64,000 nt of DNA from Bdellovibrio sp. ZAP7 (lineage in GTDB: Bacteria > Bdellovibrionota > Bdellovibrionia > Bdellovibrionales > Bdellovibrionaceae): the NCBI RefSeq assembly GCF_006874645.1, contig NZ_CP030082.1, positions 1,364,001-1,428,000 on the forward strand, given 5' to 3'. Numbering within the stretch: position 1 is the first letter of the stretch; the number at the start of each line of letters is the position of its first letter. The notes under the pieces were generated by a model. The model saw nothing but the letters and a program-made list of their open reading frames with translations, searched no databases and was not told where the DNA came from. This document shows, piece after piece, positions 45,192 through 52,460 of the stretch. The translations under genes were made by a program, and so were the position numbers.

Positions 45192-45296
45192 AATTAGACC
45201 TTTTTCCCTCGAGAAAAGGCGGTTTCTCGAGGGAAAACAGGCGTTTTTCGACGTGAAAAGGCCGTCTTCAGAGGGAAAAATGCGGTTTTTAGAGGG
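45192..45296. repeat. Five degenerate 21-bp tandem repeats
   Basis: Units at 45192, 45213, 45234, 45255 and 45276, each 21 bp, with the consensus GAAAA-N2-GCGGTTTTT-N-GAGGG in the best copies. Because the period is a multiple of three, the minus strand stays open and would encode a seven-residue repeat (P-S-K-N-R-I-F). Copies 1 and 2 contain a perfect 15-bp inverted repeat (45202-45216 with 45223-45237). It lies between the divergent J-domain and SWIB genes. Confidence 0.75.
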
Positions 45297-45330
45297 GGTG
45301 CGAAAAAAAATGGGGGTCCTGCATTTTTTT

Positions 45331-45359
45331 TTGGACAAACGCCTAGACTTGGATACACA
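45331..45359 (+). promoter_or_regulatory. Sigma-70-type promoter of the SWIB gene
   Basis: TTGGAC (45331-45336), a 17-base spacer and TACACA (45354-45359). The leader of about 45 bases ends in GGAGG before the ATG. Confidence 0.55.
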
Positions 45360-45410
45360 CTTAACTCATTCGAGATAAACAAGACAATAATCCTAACGGA
45401 GGAATTAACA

Positions 45411-45824
45411 ATGGCAAAAGCTACTAAAAAAGCTACTACTAAGAAAGCTGCTCCAAAAAAAGCTGCAGCTAAAAAAGCAACTACTAAAAAAGCTGCTCCA
45501 AAAGCAAAAGCTACTACTAAAAAAGCAGCTCCTAAAGCTAAAGCAGCAAAAGCTCCTAAAGCTAAATCTGCTCGCAAACCAAATGCAGCATTCATGAAAG
45601 CTTTGACTCCATCTGCAGCTTTGGCAGCAGTTGTTGGTGCTTCTCCACTTCCACGTACTGAAGTTGTTAAAAAACTTTGGGCTTACATCAAGAAGAACAA
45701 TCTTCAAGATTCTAAAAACAAACGTAACATCAATGCAGACGCAAAACTTAAAGAAGTTTTCGGCGGCAAAACTCAAGTTAGCATGTTCGACATGACTAAA
45801 CTAGTTTCTAAGCATCTTAAATAG
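45411..45824 (+). CDS. Histone H1-like / SWIB-domain DNA-binding protein
   Basis: 137 residues. Residues 1-60 are almost only Lys, Ala, Thr and Pro in short repeats (K-K-A-T-T, A-A-P-K), like the C-terminal tails of eukaryotic H1 and chlamydial Hc proteins. Residues about 65-137 form a SWIB/MDM2 domain (L-P-R-T-E-V-V-K-K-L-W-A-Y-I-K-K-N-N-L-Q-D ... V-S-M-F-D-M-T-K-L-V-S-K-H-L). The same combination is known in Chlamydiae and some environmental bacteria and is assumed to bind DNA. A strong ribosome site and a terminator suggest high expression. Confidence 0.88.
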   Translation: MAKATKKATTKKAAPKKAAAKKATTKKAAPKAKATTKKAAPKAKAAKAPKAKSARKPNAAFMKALTPSAALAAVVGASPLPRTEVVKKLWAYIKKNNLQDSKNKRNINADAKLKEVFGGKTQVSMFDMTKLVSKHLK

Positions 45825-45844
45825 ATCTTAGTTATCTAAGAGTG

Positions 45845-45875
45845 AAAAAAGCCCGGGTGACCGGGCTTTTTTTTT
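45845..45875 (+). terminator. Rho-independent terminator after the SWIB gene
   Basis: GCCCGG / CCGGGC stem around GTGA, flanked by six As and nine Ts, 20 bases after the stop. Confidence 0.9.
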
Positions 45876-45886
45876 GCCTTCGTGTC

Positions 45887-46011
45887 GGGATGGTTGAAAA
45901 GCGGCCATCTGCTGCGTTGGAGCGGGCCGTCCTCGCTCCAACGTACATTGAGTACGCCTGCGCTGCGGGCGGCCCACTCCGCCTTGCAGCTGACCACTTT
46001 TGAACCATCCC
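45887..46011. repeat. 125-nt imperfect palindromic element
   Basis: The ends GGGATGGTT (45887-45895) and AACCATCCC (46003-46011) are exact inverse complements. The next about 35 bases of each arm pair with scattered mismatches (AAAAGCGGCCA / TGACCACTTTT, GGGCCG / CGGCCC). The GC-rich centre holds a further imperfect hairpin (TCCAACGTAC ... GTACGCC). No gene lies here. It resembles dispersed palindromic repeats seen in other proteobacteria. Confidence 0.75.
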
Positions 46012-46019
46012 TCGGGCCA

Positions 46020-46260
46020 GTGTTTTACGATCACGGTATTCTATGGCTGGCTGGCCCTTTCGGGCGCCGCTGTTTTGGCTGGCCGTCGCCTTTCGGCGAC
46101 TTGGCGCCGCTTTTGGGGTGGGAGTGGGGAGCTTGTTCCTTAGGAACTCGCTGATTGTTCAGGTTTTTGTCTCAGTTTTTTGGGGTGGACTCGGCTTTTG
46201 GTTCTGGGGTTGCGGTTCTTTCGTTTGGGTAATCCTTGGCTTGGAAGTGGGAGGGGGGTG
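46020..46260. other. G/T-rich non-coding stretch
   Basis: No gene seen between the palindrome and map. The plus strand is unusually rich in G and T, and small hairpins occur (GGCCCTTTCGGGCGCC; GTCGCCTTTCGGCGAC). It may be decayed repeat DNA. Confidence 0.4.
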
Positions 46261-46269
46261 TGTTATACC
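46241..46269 (+). promoter_or_regulatory. Promoter of map, predicting a leaderless mRNA
   Basis: TTGGAA (46241-46246), a 17-base spacer and an extended minus-10 TG-T-TATACC (46261-46269). A start point 6-8 bases later falls at or next to the ATG at 46278, and no Shine-Dalgarno sequence precedes that ATG. Confidence 0.55.
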
Positions 46270-46277
46270 TTCTTCCT

Positions 46278-47042
46278 ATGGGAATTAAGCCTCTTTCTCT
46301 TGAAGAGATCAAAAAAATGACTGTGGCCTGCAGGATTGCGGCTGATACTCTTACTTATCTTGAAAAGTATGTGAAAATTGGAATCTCTACTCAGGAGATT
46401 GATGAGCTTGCTAATGATTTCATGCAAACTCGTGGGGCTAAGTCGGCTTGTCTTGGTTACCATGGATACCCTAAGTACACTTGTACGTCTGTGAATGAAG
46501 TTGTTTGTCATGGGGTGCCTGATTCTTCTGTAATTCTTAAAGATGGCGACATCATCAATGTGGATGTGACGGCTTGGATTGATGGGTTCTTTGGGGATAC
46601 TTCGCGTATGTACATGATTGGTGATGTTTCTGATGAAGCACGCGATCTTGTGGAAACTGCGCAGTTGGCTCGTGACAAGGGGATTGAGGCGATCACTCCT
46701 CGTGGTTTTACGGGTGATATTGGATTTGAAACTTATAAGTATGTGACTCGCAAAGGCTACACGGTCGTTAAAGAGATCGGTGGACATGGCGTGGGGCGTA
46801 CTTTCCACGATGAACCTTTTGTTCCCGCATTCGGTAAAAAGGGTAAGGGCGAGCGCCTGGTTCCTTTTCACTGTATCACTGTGGAACCGATGGTGAATCA
46901 AGGTGTTGAGGATGTGGTGGAGTTTGCTATTCCGAATTCTTCTATCAAGTACTACAACACGGCGGATGGGAAATTGTCGGCTCAGTATGAGCACACCGTG
47001 CTTGTTACGGATACCGGCTACGAAATCCTGACTCTTCCATAA
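46278..47042 (+). CDS. map: Methionine aminopeptidase, type I
   Basis: About 254 residues. Removes the initiator methionine from nascent proteins. The five metal ligands can be placed: D-V-T-A (Asp), G-F-F-G-D-T-S (Asp), G-H-G-V-G-R-T-F-H (His), T-V-E-P-M (Glu) and Y-E-H-T-V (Glu). The substrate His is in E-V-V-C-H-G-V-P. ATG 46278 gives the expected N-terminus (M-G-I-K-P-L-S-L-E-E). The codon use differs from its neighbours (many T-ending codons). The next gene, ahcY, starts 43 bases later. Confidence 0.95.
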   Translation: MGIKPLSLEEIKKMTVACRIAADTLTYLEKYVKIGISTQEIDELANDFMQTRGAKSACLGYHGYPKYTCTSVNEVVCHGVPDSSVILKDGDIINVDVTAWIDGFFGDTSRMYMIGDVSDEARDLVETAQLARDKGIEAITPRGFTGDIGFETYKYVTRKGYTVVKEIGGHGVGRTFHDEPFVPAFGKKGKGERLVPFHCITVEPMVNQGVEDVVEFAIPNSSIKYYNTADGKLSAQYEHTVLVTDTGYEILTLP

Positions 47043-47085
47043 ATTTTAAATTTAGATTTTTTTAATTAACAAAGGACGTTTTCAA

Positions 47086-48498
47086 ATGGCTCTTACAACG
47101 ACGAATGGAAAAGCGATGAAAAAGAACGCAAAAGCTGCTGTAGCGGCGAATTCTAAAACAACAACTTCTAAGAACAACCGTGACTTCATGGTTTGCAAAG
47201 AGGCTATGGAAAACCCAGAGGTTTTCGCTAAGCTTGCTAAGTGGGGTCGCGAAGAGATCTCTATTGCTGAAACTGAAATGCCAGGTTTGATGGCTCTTCG
47301 TAAAGAGTACGGAAAACAAAAACCATTCAGAGGTGCCAAAATTGCTGGTTGCCTTCACATGACTATCCAAACTGCCGTGTTGATCGAAACACTTGTAGAG
47401 CTTGGTGCTGAAATCCGTTGGTCTTCTTGCAACATCTTCTCTACTCAAGATCACGCTGCTGTGGCAATTGCTGCTGCGGGTATCCCAGTATTCGCGTGGA
47501 AAGGTCTGACTGAGACTGAGTTCAACTGGTGTATCGAACAAACTATCACTGGCTGGGGTAAAGATGGTTTCAACTTGATCCTGGACGACGGTGGTGATTT
47601 GACGAACATGATGCATGAACCACGCTTCGCAAAAGAATTGAAGAAAATCATCGGTATCTCTGAAGAGACAACGACTGGTGTTCACAATCTAGAAGTTATG
47701 TTGAAAGCAGGAAAGTTGAAAGTTCCAGCAATCAACATCAATGACTCTGTCACTAAATCTAAATTCGACAACTTGTACGGTTGCCGCGAATCACTTGCTG
47801 ACGGTATCAAGCGTGCAACTGACGTTATGATCGCTGGTAAAGTGTGTGTGGTTGCTGGTTACGGCGACGTAGGTAAAGGTTCTGCGCACTCTATGCGTGG
47901 TTTGGGTGCTCGCGTTCTAATTACTGAAATCGATCCTATCTGCGCATTACAAGCAGCTATGGAAGGTTTTGAAGTTGTGACTATGGAAGAAGCAGCTCCA
48001 CTAGGCGATATCTTTGTAACTGCAACTGGTTGCTGCGATATCATCACTGAAAAGCACTTCACTAAAATGAAAAACAACGCGATCGTTTGTAACATTGGTC
48101 ACTTCGACATCGAAATCGATATGGCTTGGATGAACAAAAACTCAAAAATCCGCGAAGTTAAACCACAAGTGGACATCCACACTTTGAAAAACGGCAACCA
48201 AATCATCATCCTTGCAAAAGGTCGTTTGGTGAATTTGGGCTGTGCTACGGGGCACCCAAGCTTCGTAATGTCGAATTCATTCACGAATCAAGTTTTGGCT
48301 CAGTTGGAGCTTTACACAAATCGCGACAAATATCAGGAGATCGCTGTTTACCGTTTGCCTAAGCACTTGGACGAAAAAGTGGCAGCTCTTCACCTTGGTA
48401 AATTGGGCGTGAAGTTGACGAAGCTTTCGCAAAAACAAGCTAAGTACTTGCACATGAATCCATCTGGTCCATTTAAACCAGACCACTACCGTTACTAA
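47086..48498 (+). CDS. ahcY: Adenosylhomocysteinase (SAH hydrolase)
   Basis: 470 residues. NAD-dependent cleavage of S-adenosylhomocysteine to adenosine and homocysteine in the methyl cycle. [30 protein letters not shown] (NAD-binding) and the C-terminal F-K-P-D-H-Y-R-Y are typical. The first about 30 residues are a Lys/Ala/Asn/Thr-rich extension. AAAGGA lies before the ATG. No SAH riboswitch fits in the 43-base leader. A terminator follows. Confidence 0.97.
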   Translation: MALTTTNGKAMKKNAKAAVAANSKTTTSKNNRDFMVCKEAMENPEVFAKLAKWGREEISIAETEMPGLMALRKEYGKQKPFRGAKIAGCLHMTIQTAVLIETLVELGAEIRWSSCNIFSTQDHAAVAIAAAGIPVFAWKGLTETEFNWCIEQTITGWGKDGFNLILDDGGDLTNMMHEPRFAKELKKIIGISEETTTGVHNLEVMLKAGKLKVPAININDSVTKSKFDNLYGCRESLADGIKRATDVMIAGKVCVVAGYGDVGKGSAHSMRGLGARVLITEIDPICALQAAMEGFEVVTMEEAAPLGDIFVTATGCCDIITEKHFTKMKNNAIVCNIGHFDIEIDMAWMNKNSKIREVKPQVDIHTLKNGNQIIILAKGRLVNLGCATGHPSFVMSNSFTNQVLAQLELYTNRDKYQEIAVYRLPKHLDEKVAALHLGKLGVKLTKLSQKQAKYLHMNPSGPFKPDHYRY

Positions 48499-48521
48499 GT
48501 TCTTTTTTTAACAAAAGAATC

Positions 48522-48553
48522 AAAGCCTCGTTGGTAACAGCGGGGCTTTTTTA
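48522..48553 (+). terminator. Rho-independent terminator after ahcY
   Basis: AAAGCCTCG / CGGGGCTTT stem (one G-U pair) with a ten-base loop and six Ts. Confidence 0.8.
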
Positions 48554-48555
48554 TT

Positions 48556-49275
48556 TTAAGGGCTCGTATTCAAAGCGGGGCGGATGTTGGGATATTTGCT
48601 CAGATCACCGTGTAGGCGCTCTTTAAGTGCCGCTTCGAATTTAGGAAGATCTTTTTCGAATTTCTTTTTCATAGAAACGTAAACGGGGACTTTTACAAAG
48701 GGCTTATCCATTGCCAGGATGGTGCCCCTTGCTTCGGGATTGGCGTTGACGGTAGCTTTGCCGACCTCTCTGATGGTAATACAATAGTCGGTCTTTTTTT
48801 CGATGACGGTTTGAATGCAGTGAAATGGATTTGAAGTTTGAATGAACTTCAAGCTCTTTTTTTTTGCCTCGCGAATGATGGCTGCATTGTTTTTAGAGAT
48901 CGCACCACGATATTTGCGGAGTTTTTTTTCTTTTATAGGGCGAACTTTGGAATAAAAGACGGTCCCTTCCGTTAGCGCCACCGGAAATGAAGTAGTAATG
49001 ATGGTATCGCGGCCATCTTGGTCAGCTAAGTCATCATAAGCGACTGTGTCCACACTTCCTGATTTCAGCATTTCGTGAGAGCTGTGAATCGGAACGGGTG
49101 TTAAGACCACTTTGTAACCAATATCCGAAAAAGCTTGAATCAGAATATCGTGATACTCTACCAACGCTTTATTGCGCGCGTATTTATAAGGAATCCCCAT
49201 CGAGACCTCTTGCATAGATTCCGCACTGGCAGCGAATGCCGTCGTCACAAATAGGGATAAGAGCCAATTTAAAAT
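48556..49275 (-). CDS. Periplasmic substrate-binding protein, family 3 (possible ATT start)
   Basis: SBP_bac_3-like protein (M-G-I-P-Y-K-Y-A near the start of the mature part, G-S-V-D-T-V-A-Y-D-D near residue 75, D-Y-C-I-T-I). The first usual start codon, GTG 49248, has no ribosome site and leaves only about nine residues of signal peptide. In the same frame an ATT at 49275, five bases after AGAGG, gives a complete signal peptide (L-N-W-L-L-S-L-F-V-T-T-A-F-A). I therefore extend the gene to 49275. No transporter genes are linked. Confidence 0.72.
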   Translation of the reverse strand: MLNWLLSLFVTTAFAASAESMQEVSMGIPYKYARNKALVEYHDILIQAFSDIGYKVVLTPVPIHSSHEMLKSGSVDTVAYDDLADQDGRDTIITTSFPVALTEGTVFYSKVRPIKEKKLRKYRGAISKNNAAIIREAKKKSLKFIQTSNPFHCIQTVIEKKTDYCITIREVGKATVNANPEARGTILAMDKPFVKVPVYVSMKKKFEKDLPKFEAALKERLHGDLSKYPNIRPALNTSP

Positions 49276-49386
49276 AGGCGCCTCTGAGTATTAAGTTTTA
49301 GATGTTTGGAATTTACTAAAGGAAATGACGTTTACAAGAATTTTTTGAATCTTAACTGAATCGTCATGAAGTGAGGGGTGGGGGAA

Positions 49387-49427
49387 AAAGGAACGGGCAG
49401 CCCGGCTCAACGAAGCTGCCCGCAGTG
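49387..49427 (-). terminator. Rho-independent terminator after the beta-barrel gene
   Basis: GGGCAGC / GCTGCCC stem with a 14-base loop, followed on the minus strand by TTCCTTTTT. It closes the unit that begins at 50400. Confidence 0.7.
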
Positions 49428-49437
49428 TGAAGGGAGT

Positions 49438-50097
49438 TTAGAGATTGACAGGGAAGGACAAGCTTACGATATAGCTTTTGTTTTGTCCGTCGATGCCATC
49501 TAGGTTCCCAGACAGGGGACCGGCTTTTTCAATTGTAGTTTTGTCATAAGTTGCGTCTTGATACTCAAGGTTTATGCTGACGCTTTTTACGTAAATACCA
49601 GCGCCGATGCGGTAACCTTTAAGATCAGAGAACTTCGCGTCCACGCTGTTGATCTCTTGCGGATTCAAAGCGCCCGTCATGATGTAAGTACCCCAAACGC
49701 GGATGCCAGCCAGTGGTGTTTGCACACCCAAAGTCAAACCAGCGTCATATGCATCTGAAGATCCATCTCCATTCAATGCTGAAGAGTGATAAGTTGGTTT
49801 TGAATAACGACCGTCCACGCCCAAGAAAAGGGATTCATAGACATGCACGCCAAAGCGCAGACCTAAACCGAACCCTTTAAGGTCTTCTTTGGATTCATTG
49901 AGTGGTGATGGCCATTTAACTGTTACATCACCAGTTTGATATGTCAGCATCGGCTCGATGAACATACCACCAGGTTTAATATCGCTCGATGATGAAGATT
50001 CGGTCGTAGTTTCTGTCGTCGTTTTATCTTGGGCAAATACGGAAGGGGTTGCCAAGAAAGTGATTGCCGCGATACTAAGTGCTTTTTTAAAATTCAT
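49438..50097 (-). CDS. Outer membrane beta-barrel protein
   Basis: 219 residues. Signal peptide (A-T-P-S-V-F-A) then a Thr/Glu/Ser stretch. Alternating strands follow (G-M-F-I-E-P-M-L-T-Y-Q-T-G-D-V; G-F-G-L-G-L-R-F-G-V-H-V; Y-I-V-S-L-S-F-P-V-N-L at the end), typical of an eight-stranded OmpW/opacity-like barrel. The C-terminal aromatic pattern is replaced by V-N-L. It follows the small secreted gene by 57 bp and probably shares its sigma-54 promoter. Confidence 0.8.
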   Translation of the reverse strand: MNFKKALSIAAITFLATPSVFAQDKTTTETTTESSSSSDIKPGGMFIEPMLTYQTGDVTVKWPSPLNESKEDLKGFGLGLRFGVHVYESLFLGVDGRYSKPTYHSSALNGDGSSDAYDAGLTLGVQTPLAGIRVWGTYIMTGALNPQEINSVDAKFSDLKGYRIGAGIYVKSVSINLEYQDATYDKTTIEKAGPLSGNLDGIDGQNKSYIVSLSFPVNL

Positions 50098-50154
50098 TTT
50101 GTGCTCCTGTAAAAAAAGTCCTGAAATGAGAGTCGGCGAGATTCCAAGGCGAAA

Positions 50155-50400
50155 CTAGTTCGCCATGTCTTTTACTTCTTCCTTAACTTCGCCAGCGCGA
50201 TTTTTAATTTTTTTACCTGCGCACTCCATTTTTCCATTCACCATTTCGCAACCAGCTTCCTCAACACGGTTTGCACCTTTTTTGAAATTTTTCTTAGTGT
50301 CTTGTGCTGCTTCTTTCGCAGTCTCTTTGATGTCGTTCGCGAAGCTGTAAGATGTGCCAAGCAACAAACCAGCCATTACAAGTGAAGTGAAAAATTTCAT
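50155..50400 (-). CDS. Small secreted lysine/glutamate-rich protein (CsbD/entericidin-like)
   Basis: 81 residues. GGAGA seven bases upstream selects ATG 50400 over one 6 bases earlier. A signal peptide (M-K-F-F-T-S-L-V-M-A-G-L-L-L-G-T-S-Y-S-F-A) precedes a charged helical mature part with two cysteines (G-C-E-M-V-N-G-K-M-E-C). The A-G-K-K-I-K-N-R-A-G-E-V-K-E-E-V end resembles CsbD repeats. A sigma-54 promoter match is 68-83 bases upstream. Likely stress-induced envelope protein. Confidence 0.72.
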   Translation of the reverse strand: MKFFTSLVMAGLLLGTSYSFANDIKETAKEAAQDTKKNFKKGANRVEEAGCEMVNGKMECAGKKIKNRAGEVKEEVKDMAN

Positions 50401-50467
50401 AAACATTCTCCTTTATCTCAATTAAACGGGGTTATTTTCCCGTGCATGTTTCATACAGAATGGATAT

Positions 50468-50483
50468 TGCAACTGGGATGCCG
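50468..50483 (-). promoter_or_regulatory. Sigma-54 promoter (small secreted protein / beta-barrel unit)
   Basis: On the minus strand GGCATCCCAGTTGCA matches the sigma-54 consensus TGGCAC-N5-TTGCA with the invariant GG-N10-GC spacing. The predicted start point gives a leader of about 55 bases to the gene at 50400. Confidence 0.65.
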
Positions 50484-50639
50484 AGTGTGAAATGCAAATT
50501 AAGCAGATTTCAAACCAAGACTGCCAAACGACGGGGCAAGATTCCACAATGCGAGGTAAAATTGTCACCCCAAATAGGTCCTTGATGATTTCTGGGACTT
50601 TCATTTAGAATGTGTGCATATCAACATGTGGGGTACATT

Positions 50640-50930
50640 GTGAGTGATGATGATTTCAAAGTTTCACCCGAAGACCAAATTCGCTATTTGCTTCGCCGCA
50701 TAGGCGAGCTGTCTCGTGTCGAAGAGGGTGGAGTGATTGATTTTGAATTGGCAAAAAAGTTGGGTCATCAAATTAAGGGGAATGCCGACACTTTTGAATT
50801 TCCCAATTTGACGGCGGCAGCGAAAGAGTTGGAAGCGATGGCTCTGAGCCAGAACGAACTAGGAGTTAAGAACGTAACTCGCACGCTTTTGAATTCTATG
50901 CGCGAACAGTTGAAACAACTTGCGCCGTAA
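50640..50930 (+). CDS. Histidine phosphotransfer (HPt) domain protein
   Basis: About 96 residues from GTG 50640 (GGGG upstream); ATG 50610 would add ten residues but lacks a ribosome site. The segment L-G-H-Q-I-K-G-N-A-D-T-F-E-F-P-N-L fits the HPt pattern HxxKGxxxxxGxxxL, with His43 as phospho-acceptor, followed by a helix rich in Ala/Glu/Leu. It would pass phosphate between a hybrid kinase and a receiver. Nearby receivers are the NtrC-type regulator (52461) and the stand-alone receiver (55202). It sits between two sigma-54-type units. Confidence 0.75.
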   Translation: MSDDDFKVSPEDQIRYLLRRIGELSRVEEGGVIDFELAKKLGHQIKGNADTFEFPNLTAAAKELEAMALSQNELGVKNVTRTLLNSMREQLKQLAP

Positions 50931-50937
50931 AAAAGAA

Positions 50938-50980
50938 AAAGCCACGGTGTCGAGTCTTCAGGTGACACCGTGGCTTTTAA
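50938..50980. terminator. Bidirectional terminator
   Basis: GCCACGGTGTC / GACACCGTGGC stem with a ten-base loop, preceded by As and followed by Ts. It serves the HPt gene and the convergent YqjD-like gene. Confidence 0.85.
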
Positions 50981-50995
50981 AGTTTTGATCTAGGA

Positions 50996-51256
50996 CTAGT
51001 TTTTGCGATTTCCGCGCATCAATAAGCCACCGATAAGCAGTCCCAAGCCAGCAGCGCCAGCGGCCACGTAAAGTGGATTTTTCTTAGCAATTTTCACAGC
51101 TTTATCAGCATATTCCATCGCTGAATCTTTAAAATCAGCTGCGTAATCACTTGCGGCTTGTTTGGCATCGTTGAAATCAACGCTGTTCACTGCATCTTTA
51201 GTTTTATTATATGTCGATTTACCTGTTGATACCATTTGGTCTGTAGTTTGTGCCAT
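50996..51256 (-). CDS. YqjD/ElaB-like (DUF883) small membrane-anchored protein
   Basis: About 86 residues from ATG 51256 (AAGGAGGCC upstream). An amphipathic helical part (Y-A-D-K-A-V-K-I-A-K-K-N-P) is followed by a C-terminal membrane segment (V-A-A-G-A-A-G-L-G-L-L-I-G-G-L-L-M-R-G). The P-L-Y-V-A-A-G-A-A-G end matches DUF883 proteins, which anchor ribosomes or coat the inner membrane in stationary phase. Third gene of the lipoprotein-CsbD unit. Confidence 0.8.
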   Translation of the reverse strand: MAQTTDQMVSTGKSTYNKTKDAVNSVDFNDAKQAASDYAADFKDSAMEYADKAVKIAKKNPLYVAAGAAGLGLLIGGLLMRGNRKN

Positions 51257-51296
51257 GTGGCCTCCTTGTTGAATCGTCATGGTTGTGAGAGAGAGA

Positions 51297-51337
51297 CCGC
51301 CCCCTTGGTTTCTCGGCGGAGAAATCCAAAGGGGCGG
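51297..51337 (-). other. Long intercistronic hairpin
   Basis: CCGCCCC / GGGGCGG extended by TTGGTTTCTC / GAGAAATCCAA gives a stem of about 18 bp between the CsbD and YqjD-like genes. It has no T run, so it may be an mRNA-stability element, or a partial terminator uncoupling the third gene. Confidence 0.5.
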
Positions 51338-51391
51338 CGGAGAACCCGTGACCGCTGAAGGATCCAGTCACGGAGCGAACAATAACTTTAA

Positions 51392-51652
51392 TTAGTGATT
51401 GCGTTTGCGTTCTGCTTCGTCGCGTCCTTGACGAAGTGAATCCTTAGTCGATTCCGCATAGCGATTCATCAAAGAAGATACTTTTTCCGAAGCGTCTTCT
51501 TTAGCAAGGCCGTATCGTTGTTGCACGATACCGGCGATCGCTTGAGCATCACCTTTTGTTTTTTCAAATTCGTCGTCAGTGATATTGCCCCACGTTTTGC
51601 GAAGCTCACCTTTGATTTCATTCCATTTTCCTTGGATGACATCTTTATTCAT
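51392..51652 (-). CDS. csbD: CsbD family stress protein
   Basis: 86 residues. The CsbD opening M-N-K-D-V-I-Q-G-K-W-N-E-I-K-G-E-L-R-K is followed by W-G-N-I-T-D-D-E-F and G-D-A-Q-A-I-A-G, and a charged helical tail. Family members are strongly induced by general stress; the molecular role is unknown. AAGGAGG precedes the ATG. It lies 19 bases after the lipoprotein gene in the same unit. Confidence 0.92.
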   Translation of the reverse strand: MNKDVIQGKWNEIKGELRKTWGNITDDEFEKTKGDAQAIAGIVQQRYGLAKEDASEKVSSLMNRYAESTKDSLRQGRDEAERKRNH

Positions 51653-51671
51653 AACTACCTCCTTCGGTTGG

Positions 51672-52247
51672 TTATTCGTATTTTACTAGGATTACTGCTT
51701 TAGAAGCTTTGTTTCCTACCAATGCTTGGCGGTTGCCCACGTCGTTTGGTGCGGCGCCAATGTTTTCAAATGTGGATTTTGTTTTGTTGTCGTCTGAGTT
51801 TACTAGCTCAGCGAAAAAGCCTGGGCGTTTAGCCATGTTGTGGCCGTCGATATCAGCGTCAGTTTGAAGATCTTTTTTAAAGAAGTCTTTCACAGCTGCC
51901 ACGCGATCGTCCGCTAGCTTTTTGTCATTGCTCGCAACTTTTTGTCCCTCAGCAGGGTATTCACGGTCAGCCCAAGCCAAAACTTGGATCTCTTTCACTT
52001 CGCCGCGAGCATTTGCTACGCCAGCAAGCTGACGAAGTTTTTGCTTCTCGGTGTCTGTCACAGTGTTTTTACCTTGAGGGAAATCTATCACTGTATAATA
52101 AGTCGCGCCGACTTCAGCCGCTGCTTGAGAAACTTTGGATGGAGTTTCTTGTTTTGCTTCTTTTGGTTCTGTTGTTGCGCAACCTACTGCGAATGCTGCT
52201 GTAGCTGCCAATGCCGCCGTTCCGAAAAGTACTTTTTTATGCAACAT
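51672..52247 (-). CDS. OmpA-like lipoprotein
   Basis: About 191 residues from ATG 52247 (GGAGA upstream). The lipobox F-A-V-G-C gives Cys near residue 23. The mature region Y-Y-T-V-I-D-F-P-Q-G-K-N-T-V-T-D-T-E-K-Q-K-L-R-Q-L-A resembles the start of an OmpA C-terminal peptidoglycan-binding domain, but the central N-x-x-L-S-x-x-R-A motif is altered (N-D-K-K-L-A-D-D-R-V-A-A-V). First gene of the unit with csbD and the YqjD-like gene, behind a sigma-54 promoter. Confidence 0.78.
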   Translation of the reverse strand: MLHKKVLFGTAALAATAAFAVGCATTEPKEAKQETPSKVSQAAAEVGATYYTVIDFPQGKNTVTDTEKQKLRQLAGVANARGEVKEIQVLAWADREYPAEGQKVASNDKKLADDRVAAVKDFFKKDLQTDADIDGHNMAKRPGFFAELVNSDDNKTKSTFENIGAAPNDVGNRQALVGNKASKAVILVKYE

Positions 52248-52304
52248 AATCGTTATCTCCTTCTTGTCATTTACAGGGCCTAACGCCCCGGACAAAATAT
52301 CATT

Positions 52305-52321
52305 ATGCATTTCGAGGGCCA
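52305..52321 (-). promoter_or_regulatory. Sigma-54 promoter (lipoprotein-csbD unit)
   Basis: On the minus strand TGGCCCTCGAAATGCA keeps the invariant GG-N10-GC of sigma-54 promoters (TGGCAC-N5-TTGCA). The start point falls about 45-50 bases before the lipoprotein ATG. The divergent neighbour encodes a sigma-54 activator. Confidence 0.6.
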
Positions 52322-52460
52322 CTCGACTTTTTTGCTCAAATCAAAATTATAGCTAACAGAATCTGTAAAACATTACGTTTGGGGCAGAAATGGACTTTTG
52401 AGTTGTAGCTAAATGCCTCATGGGTTTTTAATTGGCTCATCAACTGGGGGTACAAAAGTT

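Noticed and set aside
45194-45595. Minus-strand frame rich in Ala/Phe/Val
   Set aside because: It mirrors the Lys/Ala repeats of the H1-like gene, so its regularity is inherited.
46263-46994. A 243-codon minus-strand frame
   Set aside because: Antisense to map; composition is the mirror of map codon bias.
47043-47085. SAH riboswitch before ahcY
   Set aside because: The leader is 43 bases of AT-rich sequence, too short for the known aptamer.
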